Notes under the pieces: model-generated
What the model was told of the DNA's origin: nothing
The model's input: only the letters and a program-made list of their open reading frames with translations
Databases searched by the model: none
Position numbers and translations under genes: made by a program
Part shown: positions 42,485-50,679 of the stretch, in pieces
Position numbering within the stretch: position 1 is the stretch's first letter
How the letters are laid out: each line of letters starts with the position of its first letter
Assembly: GCA_036652795.1 (NCBI GenBank)
Contig: JAVVVD010000008.1
Span: 4,575 to 68,574 of the forward strand
Length of the DNA stretch: 64,000 nt
Direction of reading: 5' to 3'
From: JAVVVD01 sp036652795
GTDB lineage: Bacteria; Bacillota; Clostridia; Christensenellales; CAG-138

Positions 42485-43287
42485 GTTAAAAACCTCTGGG
42501 CAAGCACTATTCCACTCATCATCACCACCACTATCAGCGCAGCAACGGCATCGCCAGCATGAAAGCGCAATATACGCATACGCGTACGCCCCTCACCGCC
42601 ATGGTAACAGCGGCTCTCCATTGCCATCGCCAGCTCGTCCGCACGGCGGAATGCGCTCACAAACAGCGGCACAAGTATTGGTATCATGCTTTTTGCGCGG
42701 GCTATTATATTGCCTGATTCGAAGTCGGCACCGCGCGCAAGCTGAGCCTTCATGATTTTATCTGTTTCCTCAAGCAGCGTAGGTATGAACCTTAGCGCTA
42801 TCGTCATCATCATCGCAAGTTCGTGTGCCGGAAACTTGAGCACCTTAAGCGGTGAAAGCAAACGCTCCAGCCCATCCGTAAGTGCTATAGGCGTAGTTGT
42901 CAACGTCATCAGCGATGTGCCAGATACCAGCAGCATAAGCCTTAGCGCAATGAATATCGCCTGGCGTATCCCGTCGTCCGTTATACGGATTATCCACCAC
43001 TCCACAAGTACGTTGCCCGTTTTAATTACAAACAGGTTTATAAATGTCATAAATATAAGTATCCAGCGCAGCGGCTTAAGCGATTTCCAAAGGTAGCTTA
43101 TAGGTACGCCCGATACCCATGTGGCTAGTATCACAAACAGCAGCGGCACGATAAACAGCATAATATTGGATACCAAAAAAACCATCACGATATATGCTAT
43201 CATCAACACCAGCTTTGTGCGCGGATCCAGTCTATGCACTGCTGAATTGCCCGGGAAATACTGACCGAGGGTTATGTCTTTAAACAT
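42469..43287 (-). CDS. ecfT: Energy-coupling factor transmembrane protein EcfT
   Basis: 272 residues from the ATG at 43287, with GGGGAGG 10 bases upstream. The frame extends back to 43464, antiparallel to nothing useful and inside ecfA2. Four to five membrane helices and the two coupling motifs (A-R-G type) are present: KAQLARGADFESGNIIARAK and SRCYHGGEGRTRMR. FPGNSAVHRLDPRTKLVL is the conserved N-terminal entry. It links S components such as BioY to the two ATPases. It overlaps ecfA2 by 8 bases. Confidence 0.95.
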   Translation of the reverse strand: MFKDITLGQYFPGNSAVHRLDPRTKLVLMIAYIVMVFLVSNIMLFIVPLLFVILATWVSGVPISYLWKSLKPLRWILIFMTFINLFVIKTGNVLVEWWIIRITDDGIRQAIFIALRLMLLVSGTSLMTLTTTPIALTDGLERLLSPLKVLKFPAHELAMMMTIALRFIPTLLEETDKIMKAQLARGADFESGNIIARAKSMIPILVPLFVSAFRRADELAMAMESRCYHGGEGRTRMRILRFHAGDAVAALIVVVMMSGIVLAQRFLTWTLL

Positions 43288-44131
43288 CTTTATGAACCCT
43301 CCCCAGTATAAAGCGCTCCATCTGATCCATATCGTATATGTTTGGTATATCAACCACCCCGCGCGCACGCAGCGCAAGCGTAAGTCGCGACATCTGCGGT
43401 ATATCCAATCCTGTCTCCATAAGCAGATCCATATCCGCAAACACGTTTGCCGGCGTATCAACACGTGCCAATCGTCCGTCGTGCAGCACGGCTATACGTT
43501 GTGCGCAACGCGCTATATCATCCATTGAATGCGAAACCATCACCACGCCGCAACCGGTCTTATCGCGCAGACCATCTATGGTGTCAAGTATTTCGCGGCG
43601 ACCCATCGGATCCAAGCCCGCCATGGGTTCATCCATAATCAGATACTTGGGACGCATAGCTATTATACCCGCCAGCGCCGCCCTGCGTTTTTCGCCACCG
43701 GATAGCTCAAACGGGGATTTTTCGCTGTATTCTTCAGCAAGTCCCACAAGTCTCATCGCCTCAATCACGCGCTCATGTATCTGATCCTCAGGCAGCTTCA
43801 TGTTGCGTGGGCCGTACGCGATATCCTTAGCAACAGTCTCCTCAAAAAGCTGATATTCAGGATATTGGAATACCAACCCCACCAGATGCCTGCCCTTCAC
43901 ACGCTGCTTTTTATCGCTCATTAGCAGTCCGTCCACCATAACGCTGCCGCTGCTTGGTTGCATAAGCCCATTCATCATCTGCACAAGCGTGCTTTTGCCT
44001 GAGCCGGTATGCCCTATAAGCCCCAGAAATTCGCCCTCATTTATTGTGAGATCAATATCTGTAAGCGCGTTATGCGCAAGCCCGCTGCCCGACATATATG
44101 TATGACTAAGTTTTGTTATAACGATTGACAC
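43280..44131 (-). CDS. ecfA2: ECF transporter ATPase EcfA2
   Basis: 283 residues. Walker A GHTGSGKST, Q-loop VFQYPEYQLFEETV, signature LSGGEKRRAALAGI and Walker B YLIMDEPMAGLDPMG are complete. QYPEYQLFEETVAKDIAYGP is typical of the EcfA2 (EcfA') subunit. It forms the heterodimeric motor with EcfA1. It overlaps ecfA1 by 16 bases and ecfT by 8. Confidence 0.96.
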   Translation of the reverse strand: MSIVITKLSHTYMSGSGLAHNALTDIDLTINEGEFLGLIGHTGSGKSTLVQMMNGLMQPSSGSVMVDGLLMSDKKQRVKGRHLVGLVFQYPEYQLFEETVAKDIAYGPRNMKLPEDQIHERVIEAMRLVGLAEEYSEKSPFELSGGEKRRAALAGIIAMRPKYLIMDEPMAGLDPMGRREILDTIDGLRDKTGCGVVMVSHSMDDIARCAQRIAVLHDGRLARVDTPANVFADMDLLMETGLDIPQMSRLTLALRARGVVDIPNIYDMDQMERFILGRVHKDV

Positions 44132-44937
44132 AGTTTTTCAGCTATCTCCTCGATCGTAATTACATCGGCCGGAAGATTTATTCCACCAGCTATCAGTTTA
44201 TCCCTTAACTGCGCAATCTGCGGCACATCCAATCTGTGTGTGCGTAGCAGTTCCGCATGGCTAAACACCTTCCTTGGCGTATCAACGGCTATTATCCCGC
44301 CGTCCGCCATAACAGCCAGCCTGTCCGCGCCTATGGCTTCCTCCATATATTGGGTTATCATGACCACCGTCATCCCCTCTTCGCGGTTGAGTCGTTTTAC
44401 TATCTCCAGCACATCCTTTCGCCCGCGCGGATCAAGCATAGCCGTGGCTTCATCCAGCACCAGCACCTCAGGGCACATGGCCAGCATACCAGCTATGGCT
44501 ACACGCTGCTTTTGACCACCCGAAAGCATATGGGGGGCGTTCTTAGCGTATTTTTCCATCCCTACAGCGGCAAGCGAGCGCTGCACACGCTGGATTATCT
44601 CATCCGTAGGTACGCCAAGATTTTCCGGTCCAAAGCCAACATCCTCTTCCACCACGGTTGTAACAAGCTGATTATCAGGATTCTGGAATACCATGCCAAC
44701 GCGTTGGCGTATGGCAAGCACGTTCGTCTCATCCTTTGTATTCATCTCATCCACCAGCACATCGCCCTCGCTTGGCAGCAGCAATGCGTTAAGGTGCTTT
44801 GCCAGCGTGCTCTTGCCGGAGCCATTGTGCCCAACCACAGCAACGAATTCGCCTTTTTCTATGGTAAGCGAAACATTTTTCAATGCCGCTTTCCCGCCGG
44901 TTTCATATCTGTAGGTTATATTATCAATCTTTATCAT
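44116..44937 (-). CDS. ecfA1: ECF transporter ATPase EcfA1
   Basis: 273 residues from the ATG at 44937, with GAGG 11 bases upstream; the listed frame runs back to 44985 without a ribosome site. Walker A GHNGSGKST, Q-loop VFQNPDNQLVTTVVEEDVGFGPEN, signature LSGGQKQRVAIAG and Walker B VLVLDEATAMLDPRGR. It is the first gene of the nine-gene run and has its own promoter just upstream. Confidence 0.96.
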   Translation of the reverse strand: MIKIDNITYRYETGGKAALKNVSLTIEKGEFVAVVGHNGSGKSTLAKHLNALLLPSEGDVLVDEMNTKDETNVLAIRQRVGMVFQNPDNQLVTTVVEEDVGFGPENLGVPTDEIIQRVQRSLAAVGMEKYAKNAPHMLSGGQKQRVAIAGMLAMCPEVLVLDEATAMLDPRGRKDVLEIVKRLNREEGMTVVMITQYMEEAIGADRLAVMADGGIIAVDTPRKVFSHAELLRTHRLDVPQIAQLRDKLIAGGINLPADVITIEEIAEKLCQSL

Positions 44938-44967
44938 TTCGGCTTCTACCTCATATTCCAATGTACT

Positions 44968-44996
44968 ATTATATAGTAAGCGCATACAATACGCAA
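44968..44996 (-). promoter_or_regulatory. ecfA1 operon promoter
   Basis: Minus-strand TTGCGT (44991-44996) and TATAAT (44968-44973) with a 17-base spacer; the -10 box is about 30 bases before the start codon. Confidence 0.65.
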
Positions 44997-45070
44997 CCTA
45001 AAGCACCTTGTTTACGCATATGAGCGCATAGATTTACATAGGCATAATCCCGCTTAAAAGCAAAATTTCG

Positions 45071-45099
45071 TTGATATGCTATATTGCATGGGTTATAAT
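45071..45099 (+). promoter_or_regulatory. Promoter of the Tim44-like gene
   Basis: TTGATA (45071-45076) and TATAAT (45094-45099) with exactly 17 bases between, about 50 bases upstream of the ATG. GAAAGGAA near 45131 is the ribosome site. Confidence 0.75.
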
Positions 45100-45152
45100 G
45101 ATTTTATGTAGTGATGTGTTGATTTTTATCGAAAGGAATACCTTATTATATT

Positions 45153-46133
45153 ATGAAAGCAGTATTAAAATTTCTCGCACTGACGTTGGCCATAGTCTTT
45201 GTACTGCTCCCATCAACTGGGCTTGCCGACCTCGGCGGTTTTTCTGGTGATTCCAGCTATGGCGGCGGTAGCAGTGATTGGGGCAGCAGCAGCAGCAGCG
45301 ATTGGGGCAGCAGCAGCAATGATTGGGACAGCAGTAGCGATTGGAATAATGACAGCGATAATAACAGTTCCTCCAACAGCAACGGCGTATATTTTTCCGG
45401 TAGCAATACCACCGATAACAACGATACCTCGGATGACGGTGGCGGCCTAGGCTTCTGGCTGATACTTATGGCTGTTGGTGCAATAATATTTTTTGTTTTG
45501 AAGGCTGGTAAGGGCAAAAATGGCGGCGTTGCACCAGGGGCTGTTCCCACTTCGCAAGCCCTGCTCAAACCAATAAGCGAGCTTATTGCTCAAGACCCTG
45601 AGTTTTCCGAGGCCGCTTTGTGTGATAAGCTTAGCAACCTATATGTACAGATGCAGAATGCATGCCAGAATAGAAATCTGGATCCCATGCGTGCAACATT
45701 TACAGATGCGCTGTATGCTCAGTTTGATCGCCAACTCGACGCTTTAATTCAGGCACATCAAACCAACCGCATTGAGCGTATAAGCGTACTCGGCACACGC
45801 ATAATGGGGTATATGCAGGATGATGTTAACGATATAATCATAGCACGCCTTCAAACACGCATTGTTGACTATGTTGTAGATGATATTACAGGCAATGTTG
45901 TACGTGGCAGCAATACCACCGAGCTGTTCATGGATTATGAGTGGACTCTTATCCGCACAAAGGGCAAGCAGACTGTTCAGCAGAATGGTGCTACACAAAT
46001 ACACTGCAATGCATGCGGTGCACCTGTGGACATAAATCACTCTGCCAAGTGTGAATACTGCGGTTCTATAGTCACCAGCTCTGATTACGACTGGGTAATA
46101 TCGGCAATAAAGGGCATATCCCAACATAGCTGA
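45153..46133 (+). CDS. Signal-peptide membrane protein with Tim44-like domain and C-terminal zinc ribbon
   Basis: 326 residues. A signal peptide (about 1-25) is followed by a low-complexity Ser/Asp/Trp/Gly/Asn region (30-95) and one membrane helix (about 98-117, GFWLILMAVGAIIFFVL). A Tim44-like domain spans about 135-275 (LCDKLSNLYVQMQNACQNRNLDPMRATFTD, RIERISVLGTRIMGY). A zinc ribbon closes the chain (Cys285, 288, 300, 303). By topology the repeat region is outside and the Tim44-like and zinc parts are inside. Function in bacteria is not established; mitochondrial Tim44 docks chaperones at a translocase. It is a single gene with its own terminator. Confidence 0.75.
   Translation: MKAVLKFLALTLAIVFVLLPSTGLADLGGFSGDSSYGGGSSDWGSSSSSDWGSSSNDWDSSSDWNNDSDNNSSSNSNGVYFSGSNTTDNNDTSDDGGGLGFWLILMAVGAIIFFVLKAGKGKNGGVAPGAVPTSQALLKPISELIAQDPEFSEAALCDKLSNLYVQMQNACQNRNLDPMRATFTDALYAQFDRQLDALIQAHQTNRIERISVLGTRIMGYMQDDVNDIIIARLQTRIVDYVVDDITGNVVRGSNTTELFMDYEWTLIRTKGKQTVQQNGATQIHCNACGAPVDINHSAKCEYCGSIVTSSDYDWVISAIKGISQHS
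45270..45368 (+). repeat. In-gene tandem repeat coding for Ser-Asp-Trp units
   Basis: Imperfect repeats of GATTGGGGCAGCAGCAG type encode SDWGSSS-like units four times (residues about 40-72). Both the DNA and the protein are repetitive, so copy number may vary between strains by slippage. Confidence 0.7.
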
Positions 46134-46155
46134 GTTATATAAACATAGCTGATCC

Positions 46156-46182
46156 GTGGCGTCACAGCATCTGTGGCGCCAC
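46156..46182 (+). terminator. Terminator of the Tim44-like gene
   Basis: GTGGCG-T-CACAG / CTGTG-G-CGCCAC with a CAT loop is followed by TTTTTG. Confidence 0.88.
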
Positions 46183-46208
46183 TTTTTGATTTATGTTTTG
46201 CACATTTG

Positions 46209-46237
46209 TTGACACGTAGTTGGATATAAACTAAAAT
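46209..46237 (+). promoter_or_regulatory. Promoter of the MFS gene
   Basis: Consensus TTGACA (46209-46214) and TAAAAT (46232-46237) with a 17-base spacer. The predicted start near 46244 leaves a leader of about 125 bases before the MFS ATG. Confidence 0.75.
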
Positions 46238-46271
46238 ACCCTATATACACAATTAAATTCTGGAGCTTAAA

Positions 46272-46289
46272 ATGCATAGTCTGACTTGA
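46272..46289 (+). CDS. Candidate five-codon leader peptide (MHSLT)
   Basis: ATG CAT AGT CTG ACT TGA, preceded by GGAG with a 6-base spacing, lies between the MFS promoter and a terminator-like hairpin. It is too short to judge by composition. The well-placed ribosome site and location make a regulatory uORF plausible, as for known inducible antibiotic-resistance genes. Confidence 0.4.
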   Translation: MHSLT

Positions 46290-46314
46290 TAGCATAGCAA
46301 ATATGTCCGTATGG

Positions 46315-46338
46315 CGCCATTAACTTTGGCGTTTGTTT
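46315..46338 (+). terminator. Candidate attenuator in the MFS leader
   Basis: CGCCA (46315-46319) and TGGCG (46327-46331) form a 5-bp stem, extendable by two G-U pairs, with a 7-base loop; TTTGTTTT follows. It lies 36 bases before the MFS start, after a genuine promoter and short uORF. The stem is short, so efficiency is doubtful. The overlapping palindrome ATGGCGCCAT offers an alternative pairing. Confidence 0.4.
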
Positions 46339-46367
46339 TGCGTTTAAATTCAGGAAGGATTGTGTAA

Positions 46368-47531
46368 ATGCGTTTAAAACGGAATATATGGCTCATGTAT
46401 GCCATCGCCCTGTTGCAGGGTATGGTTTTTTATGGGCCCATCGCCACATTATATCGTCAGTCATCAGGCATCTCCATATTTCAAATCACAATAATCGAAA
46501 GCATTTCGCTTGCGCTTTGTTTGCTTCTGGAAATGCCCTGGGGGATTGTTGCCGATAAGATAGGCTACAGAAAAACCATGGTTTTTTGCTGCTGGCTGTA
46601 CTTTCTCTCAAAGATAGTGTTCTGGAGGGCAACCGGTTTCCTGGGTTTTCTGCTTGAGCGAATCATGCTAAGTGTAATTATCGCAGGTTTATCAGGTGTT
46701 GAAAGCAGCATATTGTACCTGTCATGCGACAAGGATGAATCCCAAAAGGTATTTGGCATATACAATAATCTGATAACAACAGGTCTGTTGCTATCTGCCG
46801 CTGTTTACACAGGGATTGCAAGTGATGACTATAGGCTGAGTGGACTTCTAACGGTTGTCAGTTATGGATTAGCCGCTCTGCTTGCGCTGGGACTTCGCGA
46901 GGTCCGTTGCAATGAGGTCTCGCGGCCATCCACAATAACGGAATTCCTTGCTTTGCTTAAACAAACATTGAAGAATAAACATCTTCTTTTATTTCTTATA
47001 GGCATAGCGCTTCTTAATGAAACACACCAGACTATAACGGTTTTTTTCAATCAGCTCCAGTATGTAAGCTGCGGCCTTTCAGGCGTGTCAATTGGGAAGA
47101 TATATATTGCGGTTACAATCATTGGGCTAGGCGGTATGTTTTCTGCCAAGCTTACCCGAAGATTTGGGGTAATGCCACTATCCGCAACACTTTATGCTAT
47201 TGCCGCTGCGTCATGCATAACACTCGCTTTCACGCGCAACGCAATGCTCTCCATCGCCGCAATAATGCTCCTTCGATTGAGCTTCAGCTTATTTCAGCCA
47301 CTGCAACTGGATTTGCAAAATAAGCAGGTCGCCACCAACAATCGCGCCACCGCTCTAAGCATCAATGCCGTGCTTATCGACAGCGTAGGCATCGGAACAA
47401 ACATCATATTTGGAAAGCTAGCTGATGCCGATTTAGCATCGGCTATGGTCTTTGGCGCAGGCGCATGCATAGTTGGCCTTGTATTGTTTGCAGTATGGTA
47501 CCGACATTACAAACAAAAAATACCGCGGTAG
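46368..47531 (+). CDS. Major facilitator superfamily transporter
   Basis: 387 residues and about 12 membrane helices. MFS motif A is present between helices 2 and 3 (WGIVADKIGYRKTM). FYGPIATLYRQSSGISIFQI and LLLEMPWG place it with drug/multisolute-type MFS proteins of about 390-400 residues. Loop charge and helix count are normal for exporters, but the substrate cannot be predicted. AGGAAGG precedes the ATG. The short uORF and hairpin in its leader suggest inducible expression. It has opposite orientation to the ribosomal cluster next to it. Confidence 0.88.
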   Translation: MRLKRNIWLMYAIALLQGMVFYGPIATLYRQSSGISIFQITIIESISLALCLLLEMPWGIVADKIGYRKTMVFCCWLYFLSKIVFWRATGFLGFLLERIMLSVIIAGLSGVESSILYLSCDKDESQKVFGIYNNLITTGLLLSAAVYTGIASDDYRLSGLLTVVSYGLAALLALGLREVRCNEVSRPSTITEFLALLKQTLKNKHLLLFLIGIALLNETHQTITVFFNQLQYVSCGLSGVSIGKIYIAVTIIGLGGMFSAKLTRRFGVMPLSATLYAIAAASCITLAFTRNAMLSIAAIMLLRLSFSLFQPLQLDLQNKQVATNNRATALSINAVLIDSVGIGTNIIFGKLADADLASAMVFGAGACIVGLVLFAVWYRHYKQKIPR

Positions 47532-47569
47532 CCATTAGGCGCAAACCTAATATTGATCTCGCAACACAA

Positions 47570-47606
47570 AAAGAGCGCGCACATCGGCTTGATATGCGCG
47601 CTCTTT
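47570..47606. terminator. Bidirectional terminator rplQ / MFS
   Basis: AAAGAGCGCGCA / TGCGCGCTCTTT, a perfect 12-bp stem with a 13-base loop, ends the ribosomal transcript (minus) and the MFS transcript (plus, TTTGTTT). Confidence 0.88.
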
Positions 47607-47627
47607 GTTTAACACTTGTTGTTTTGG

Positions 47628-48119
47628 TTAGATAAGCTCTAACACTGCCATTTCAGTGGCATCGCCGCGGCGTGGGCCCATCTTAAGGATGCGGGTATAG
47701 CCGCCATTACGTCCGTCATACTTGGGTGCTATCTCACGGAACAGCTTCTCCACGACGGGATGAGCAACGTCCTTTGTGCGCTCCTTGTAATCGGATTTGG
47801 ATTCCTTATCCTTCTTTGTCTCGGGTATATCGTAAAGATACGACATTATCTGCCTGCGAGCATGAAGCTTGGATGGCAGATCATTGACAGATTCGACCTT
47901 GACGATCTGCATTTTATCGTTTTTGGTCTCTTTCTCAACGGTAACTGTGTTTTTATATTCCTTTACGGCGAGAGTTATAAGCTTCTCGGCGATTGGACGT
48001 ACTTCCTTTGCGCGGTATACAGTGGTTACGATCTTGCCGTTCCACAGCAGCGCGGTGGCCAGGTTGCGCAGCATTGCATCACGCTGGTCGCTTGCCTTGC
48101 CAAGTTTACGGTTTGGCAT
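47628..48119 (-). CDS. rplQ: 50S ribosomal protein L17, with two insertions
   Basis: 163 residues, against about 115-130 in most bacteria. The conserved ends are intact (NRKLGKASDQRDAMLRNLATALL, and GRNGGYTRILKMGPRRGDATEMAVLEL). Extra charged sequence lies at about residues 55-84 (VTVEKETKNDKMQIVKVES) and 98-118 (PETKKDKESKSDYKERTKD). It is the last gene of the cluster, 17 bases after rpoA. Assignment is certain. The role of the insertions is unknown. Confidence 0.97.
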   Translation of the reverse strand: MPNRKLGKASDQRDAMLRNLATALLWNGKIVTTVYRAKEVRPIAEKLITLAVKEYKNTVTVEKETKNDKMQIVKVESVNDLPSKLHARRQIMSYLYDIPETKKDKESKSDYKERTKDVAHPVVEKLFREIAPKYDGRNGGYTRILKMGPRRGDATEMAVLELI

Positions 48120-48136
48120 GTTACTTCCTCCTTGTA

Positions 48137-49078
48137 TTAGTCTTCATTGTTGCGGAGTGAAAGGCCAAGGCCAACCAGCTTTTGCTGGACCTCCTCGAGC
48201 GACTTGCGGCCGAGGTTTCTGACCTTCATCATCTCTTCTTCATTGCGCTGCACAAGCTCGTCTACCGTGTTTATGCCTGCGCGCTTAAGACAATTATAGG
48301 AGCGGACAGAGAGATCCAACTCTTCGATGGTCATCTCGAGTATTTTCTCCTTCTTGTCCTCCTCCTTCTCAACCATTATTTCCACACCCTGTACGTGGTC
48401 GGTCAGGTTGATAAACAGCATAAGATGCTCTGTAAGTATCTTTGCGGCAAGGCTAACAGCCTCATCCGGCTTTATGCTGCCATCCGACCATACCTCAAGC
48501 ATAAGCTTGTCGTAGTCGGTTATCTGGCCAACTCGTGTGTCTGCCACACGGAAATTCACCTTTTTTATGGGTGTGTATATGGAGTCCACGGCAATCTGCC
48601 CTATTGGCATATCCGGTTTTTTATTTCTATCGGCGGAAACGTAACCGCGTCCGTGCTCAAGAACTATCTCCATATAAAGCTTGGCGTTTGCGCCCAGCGT
48701 TGCAATGTGCAGCTCCGGATTGACGATCTCTATGTCTGAATCGACTATCATATCGCCCGCCCTGACCTCTCGCTCGCCCCTCGCATCGATTATTACCCGC
48801 TTGGGACCATCCGAGTGCATCTTCACACAAAGCTCTTTGAGGTTGAGGATAATTTCCGTGACGTCTTCCTTGACGCCTTCAACGGTAGAAAACTCATGCA
48901 ATACCCCGTCGATCTTGACTGAGGATACCGCAACGCCCGGCAAAGAGGAAAGCAGTACACGGCGCAATGAATTGCCCAATGTTGTACCAAAACCGCGCTC
49001 AAGAGGCTCAACGGTAAACACACCGTATTGTTCGCTGAGCTCCGAACACTCAATTTTGGGTCTTTCAATTTCTATCAT
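48137..49078 (-). CDS. rpoA: RNA polymerase subunit alpha
   Basis: 313 residues from the ATG at 49078 behind GAGGGG; the frame runs on to 49123 without need. The N-terminal dimerisation domain has FTVEPLERGFGTTLGNSLRRVLLSSLPG. A charged linker (EKEEDKKEKILE) leads to the alpha-CTD with LDLSVRSYNCLKRAGINTVDELV and RNLGRKSLEEVQQKL, which contacts UP elements and activators. rpsD precedes it by 60 bases. Confidence 0.98.
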   Translation of the reverse strand: MIEIERPKIECSELSEQYGVFTVEPLERGFGTTLGNSLRRVLLSSLPGVAVSSVKIDGVLHEFSTVEGVKEDVTEIILNLKELCVKMHSDGPKRVIIDARGEREVRAGDMIVDSDIEIVNPELHIATLGANAKLYMEIVLEHGRGYVSADRNKKPDMPIGQIAVDSIYTPIKKVNFRVADTRVGQITDYDKLMLEVWSDGSIKPDEAVSLAAKILTEHLMLFINLTDHVQGVEIMVEKEEDKKEKILEMTIEELDLSVRSYNCLKRAGINTVDELVQRNEEEMMKVRNLGRKSLEEVQQKLVGLGLSLRNNED

Positions 49079-49138
49079 GCAATATATCCCCTCTCTTGAA
49101 TACTGGTCGGTCGATAAGGGCAACAGATATCCAAAGCA

Positions 49139-49768
49139 TTACCTTGAATAGAACTCTACGATGAGATGCTCCTCGATTGTGAGGTCAATATCATCGCGCT
49201 GTGGCAATGCCACAATCTTGCCCGTAAGATTGGCCGCATCCAGCTCCAGCCATTTGGGAATAGGCTTTGCAGCGCCCTGCTCACGCAGATCCTTAAGGTG
49301 TTCTATATCGCGGCTGCGCTCTTTCACAGTGATCACCTGACCGGGTTTCACGAGGAAAGAAGCAATGTCAACCTTCTTACCGTCCACACAGATGTGGCCG
49401 TGGTTTACCATTTGCCTCGCCATTGGGCGGCTCTCGCCCAGCGCAAGACGATAAACAACGTTATCTAGTCTGCGCTCAAGCATGCAAAGCATGTTTTCGC
49501 CTGTAACACCATGCATATTTGACGCTAATGTATAGTATTTCCTGAATTGGGATTCCAATACACCGTACGCGCGGCGGCACTTCTGTTTTTCACGAAGCTG
49601 GATTCCGTATTCCGATGGTTTCCTTGCCCTTGCCTGACCATGTTGTCCTGGAGGGGTGTGGCGCTTAACAACGGCACACTTTGCAGTATAACAACGGTCG
49701 CCCTTCAAAAACAGCTTTACGCCTTCCCTGCGGCACTGTCTGCAAACGGAATCTGTATATCTTGCCAT
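49139..49768 (-). CDS. rpsD: 30S ribosomal protein S4, zinc-binding form
   Basis: 209 residues from the ATG at 49768 behind AAGGAGG. The N-terminus has CRQCRREGVKLFLKGDRCYTAKC-type spacing, a Cys4 zinc site found in one class of bacterial S4. An S4 RNA-binding domain (MLERRLDNVVYRLALGESRPMARQMVNHGHI) follows. S4 nucleates 16S assembly and is an autoregulator in several phyla. Confidence 0.97.
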   Translation of the reverse strand: MARYTDSVCRQCRREGVKLFLKGDRCYTAKCAVVKRHTPPGQHGQARARKPSEYGIQLREKQKCRRAYGVLESQFRKYYTLASNMHGVTGENMLCMLERRLDNVVYRLALGESRPMARQMVNHGHICVDGKKVDIASFLVKPGQVITVKERSRDIEHLKDLREQGAAKPIPKWLELDAANLTGKIVALPQRDDIDLTIEEHLIVEFYSR

Positions 49769-49782
49769 AATCGTTTGCCTCC

Positions 49783-50190
49783 TTAAACTCTTCTGCGTTT
49801 GGGCGGACGGCATCCGTTATGCGGGATAGGCGTCACGTCCTTGATCATGTTAACATCCAGTCCGGCAGACTGCAAAGCCCTTATAGCGGATTCGCGTCCT
49901 GAGCCGGGGCCCTTCACATAGACCTCAACCGTACGAAGGCCATGCTCCATAGCGGCCTTGGCAGCGGTTTCAGCAGCCATCTGAGCGGCAAACGGAGTGC
50001 TCTTTCTGGAGCCACGGAAGCCTAAGCCGCCTGCTGACGCCCATGAAAGTGCATTTCCCTGTATGTCAGTGATAGTAACCATTGTGTTGTTGAAGGAGGA
50101 ACGGATATGCGCGGCGCCACGCTCGATGTTCTTCTTCTCACGACGCTTGCGGGATACGGCTTTTTTGACTTTTGCAACAGCTTTTGCCAT
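49783..50190 (-). CDS. rpsK: 30S ribosomal protein S11
   Basis: 135 residues with a Lys/Arg-rich N-terminal tail (KVKKAVSRKRREKKNIERG), then AHIRSSFNNTMVTITDIQGNALSWASAG and KGPGSGRESAIRALQSAGL, and closing RPPKRRRV. It sits on the 30S platform near the mRNA exit. 13 bases after rpsM. Confidence 0.98.
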   Translation of the reverse strand: MAKAVAKVKKAVSRKRREKKNIERGAAHIRSSFNNTMVTITDIQGNALSWASAGGLGFRGSRKSTPFAAQMAAETAAKAAMEHGLRTVEVYVKGPGSGRESAIRALQSAGLDVNMIKDVTPIPHNGCRPPKRRRV

Positions 50191-50203
50191 TTTTCATTCC
50201 TCC

Positions 50204-50572
50204 TTATTTCTTCCTGCCGCCCACGGCGCGTTTAGGTCCCTTGCGGGTGCGGGCGTTCTGCTTTGTGCTCTGTCCGCGCACGGGCAAGCCCTTGCGATGA
50301 CGTACTCCACGATAGCAACCTATCTCCATAAGACGTTTGATGTTCATCGAAGTCTCACGTCTGAGGTCGCCTTCTACCTTTACGCTGTGGTCGATGTAAT
50401 CTCTTAGCTTACTGACATCCCCCTCAGACAGATCCCTTACGCGGGCGTCGGGATCCACTCCTGTGGCTTTCAGGATGTCGGTCGCAGTTTTGCGGCCAAT
50501 ACCATAGATATATGTAAGGCCGATCTCGACTCGTTTGTCCTTTGGCAAGTCTACGCCAGAAATACGTGCCAT
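50204..50572 (-). CDS. rpsM: 30S ribosomal protein S13
   Basis: 122 residues. MARISGVDLPKDKRVEIGLTYIYGIG opens the protein, RLMEIGCYRGVRHRKGLPVRGQ is the conserved middle, and a basic tail ends GPKRAVGGRKK. It lies in the 30S head and contacts the P-site tRNA. A 147-base gap with a hairpin separates it from rpmJ. Confidence 0.98.
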   Translation of the reverse strand: MARISGVDLPKDKRVEIGLTYIYGIGRKTATDILKATGVDPDARVRDLSEGDVSKLRDYIDHSVKVEGDLRRETSMNIKRLMEIGCYRGVRHRKGLPVRGQSTKQNARTRKGPKRAVGGRKK

Positions 50573-50679
50573 ATAACTTGTACACCTCCGTAATTTTTGG
50601 TTGAGTCAATGTATTATCGATCCTGCTCGGTTCCACGATTATAAGTCGCAGCAGCCGCCCAAGCAGGGAATTTTCATTT

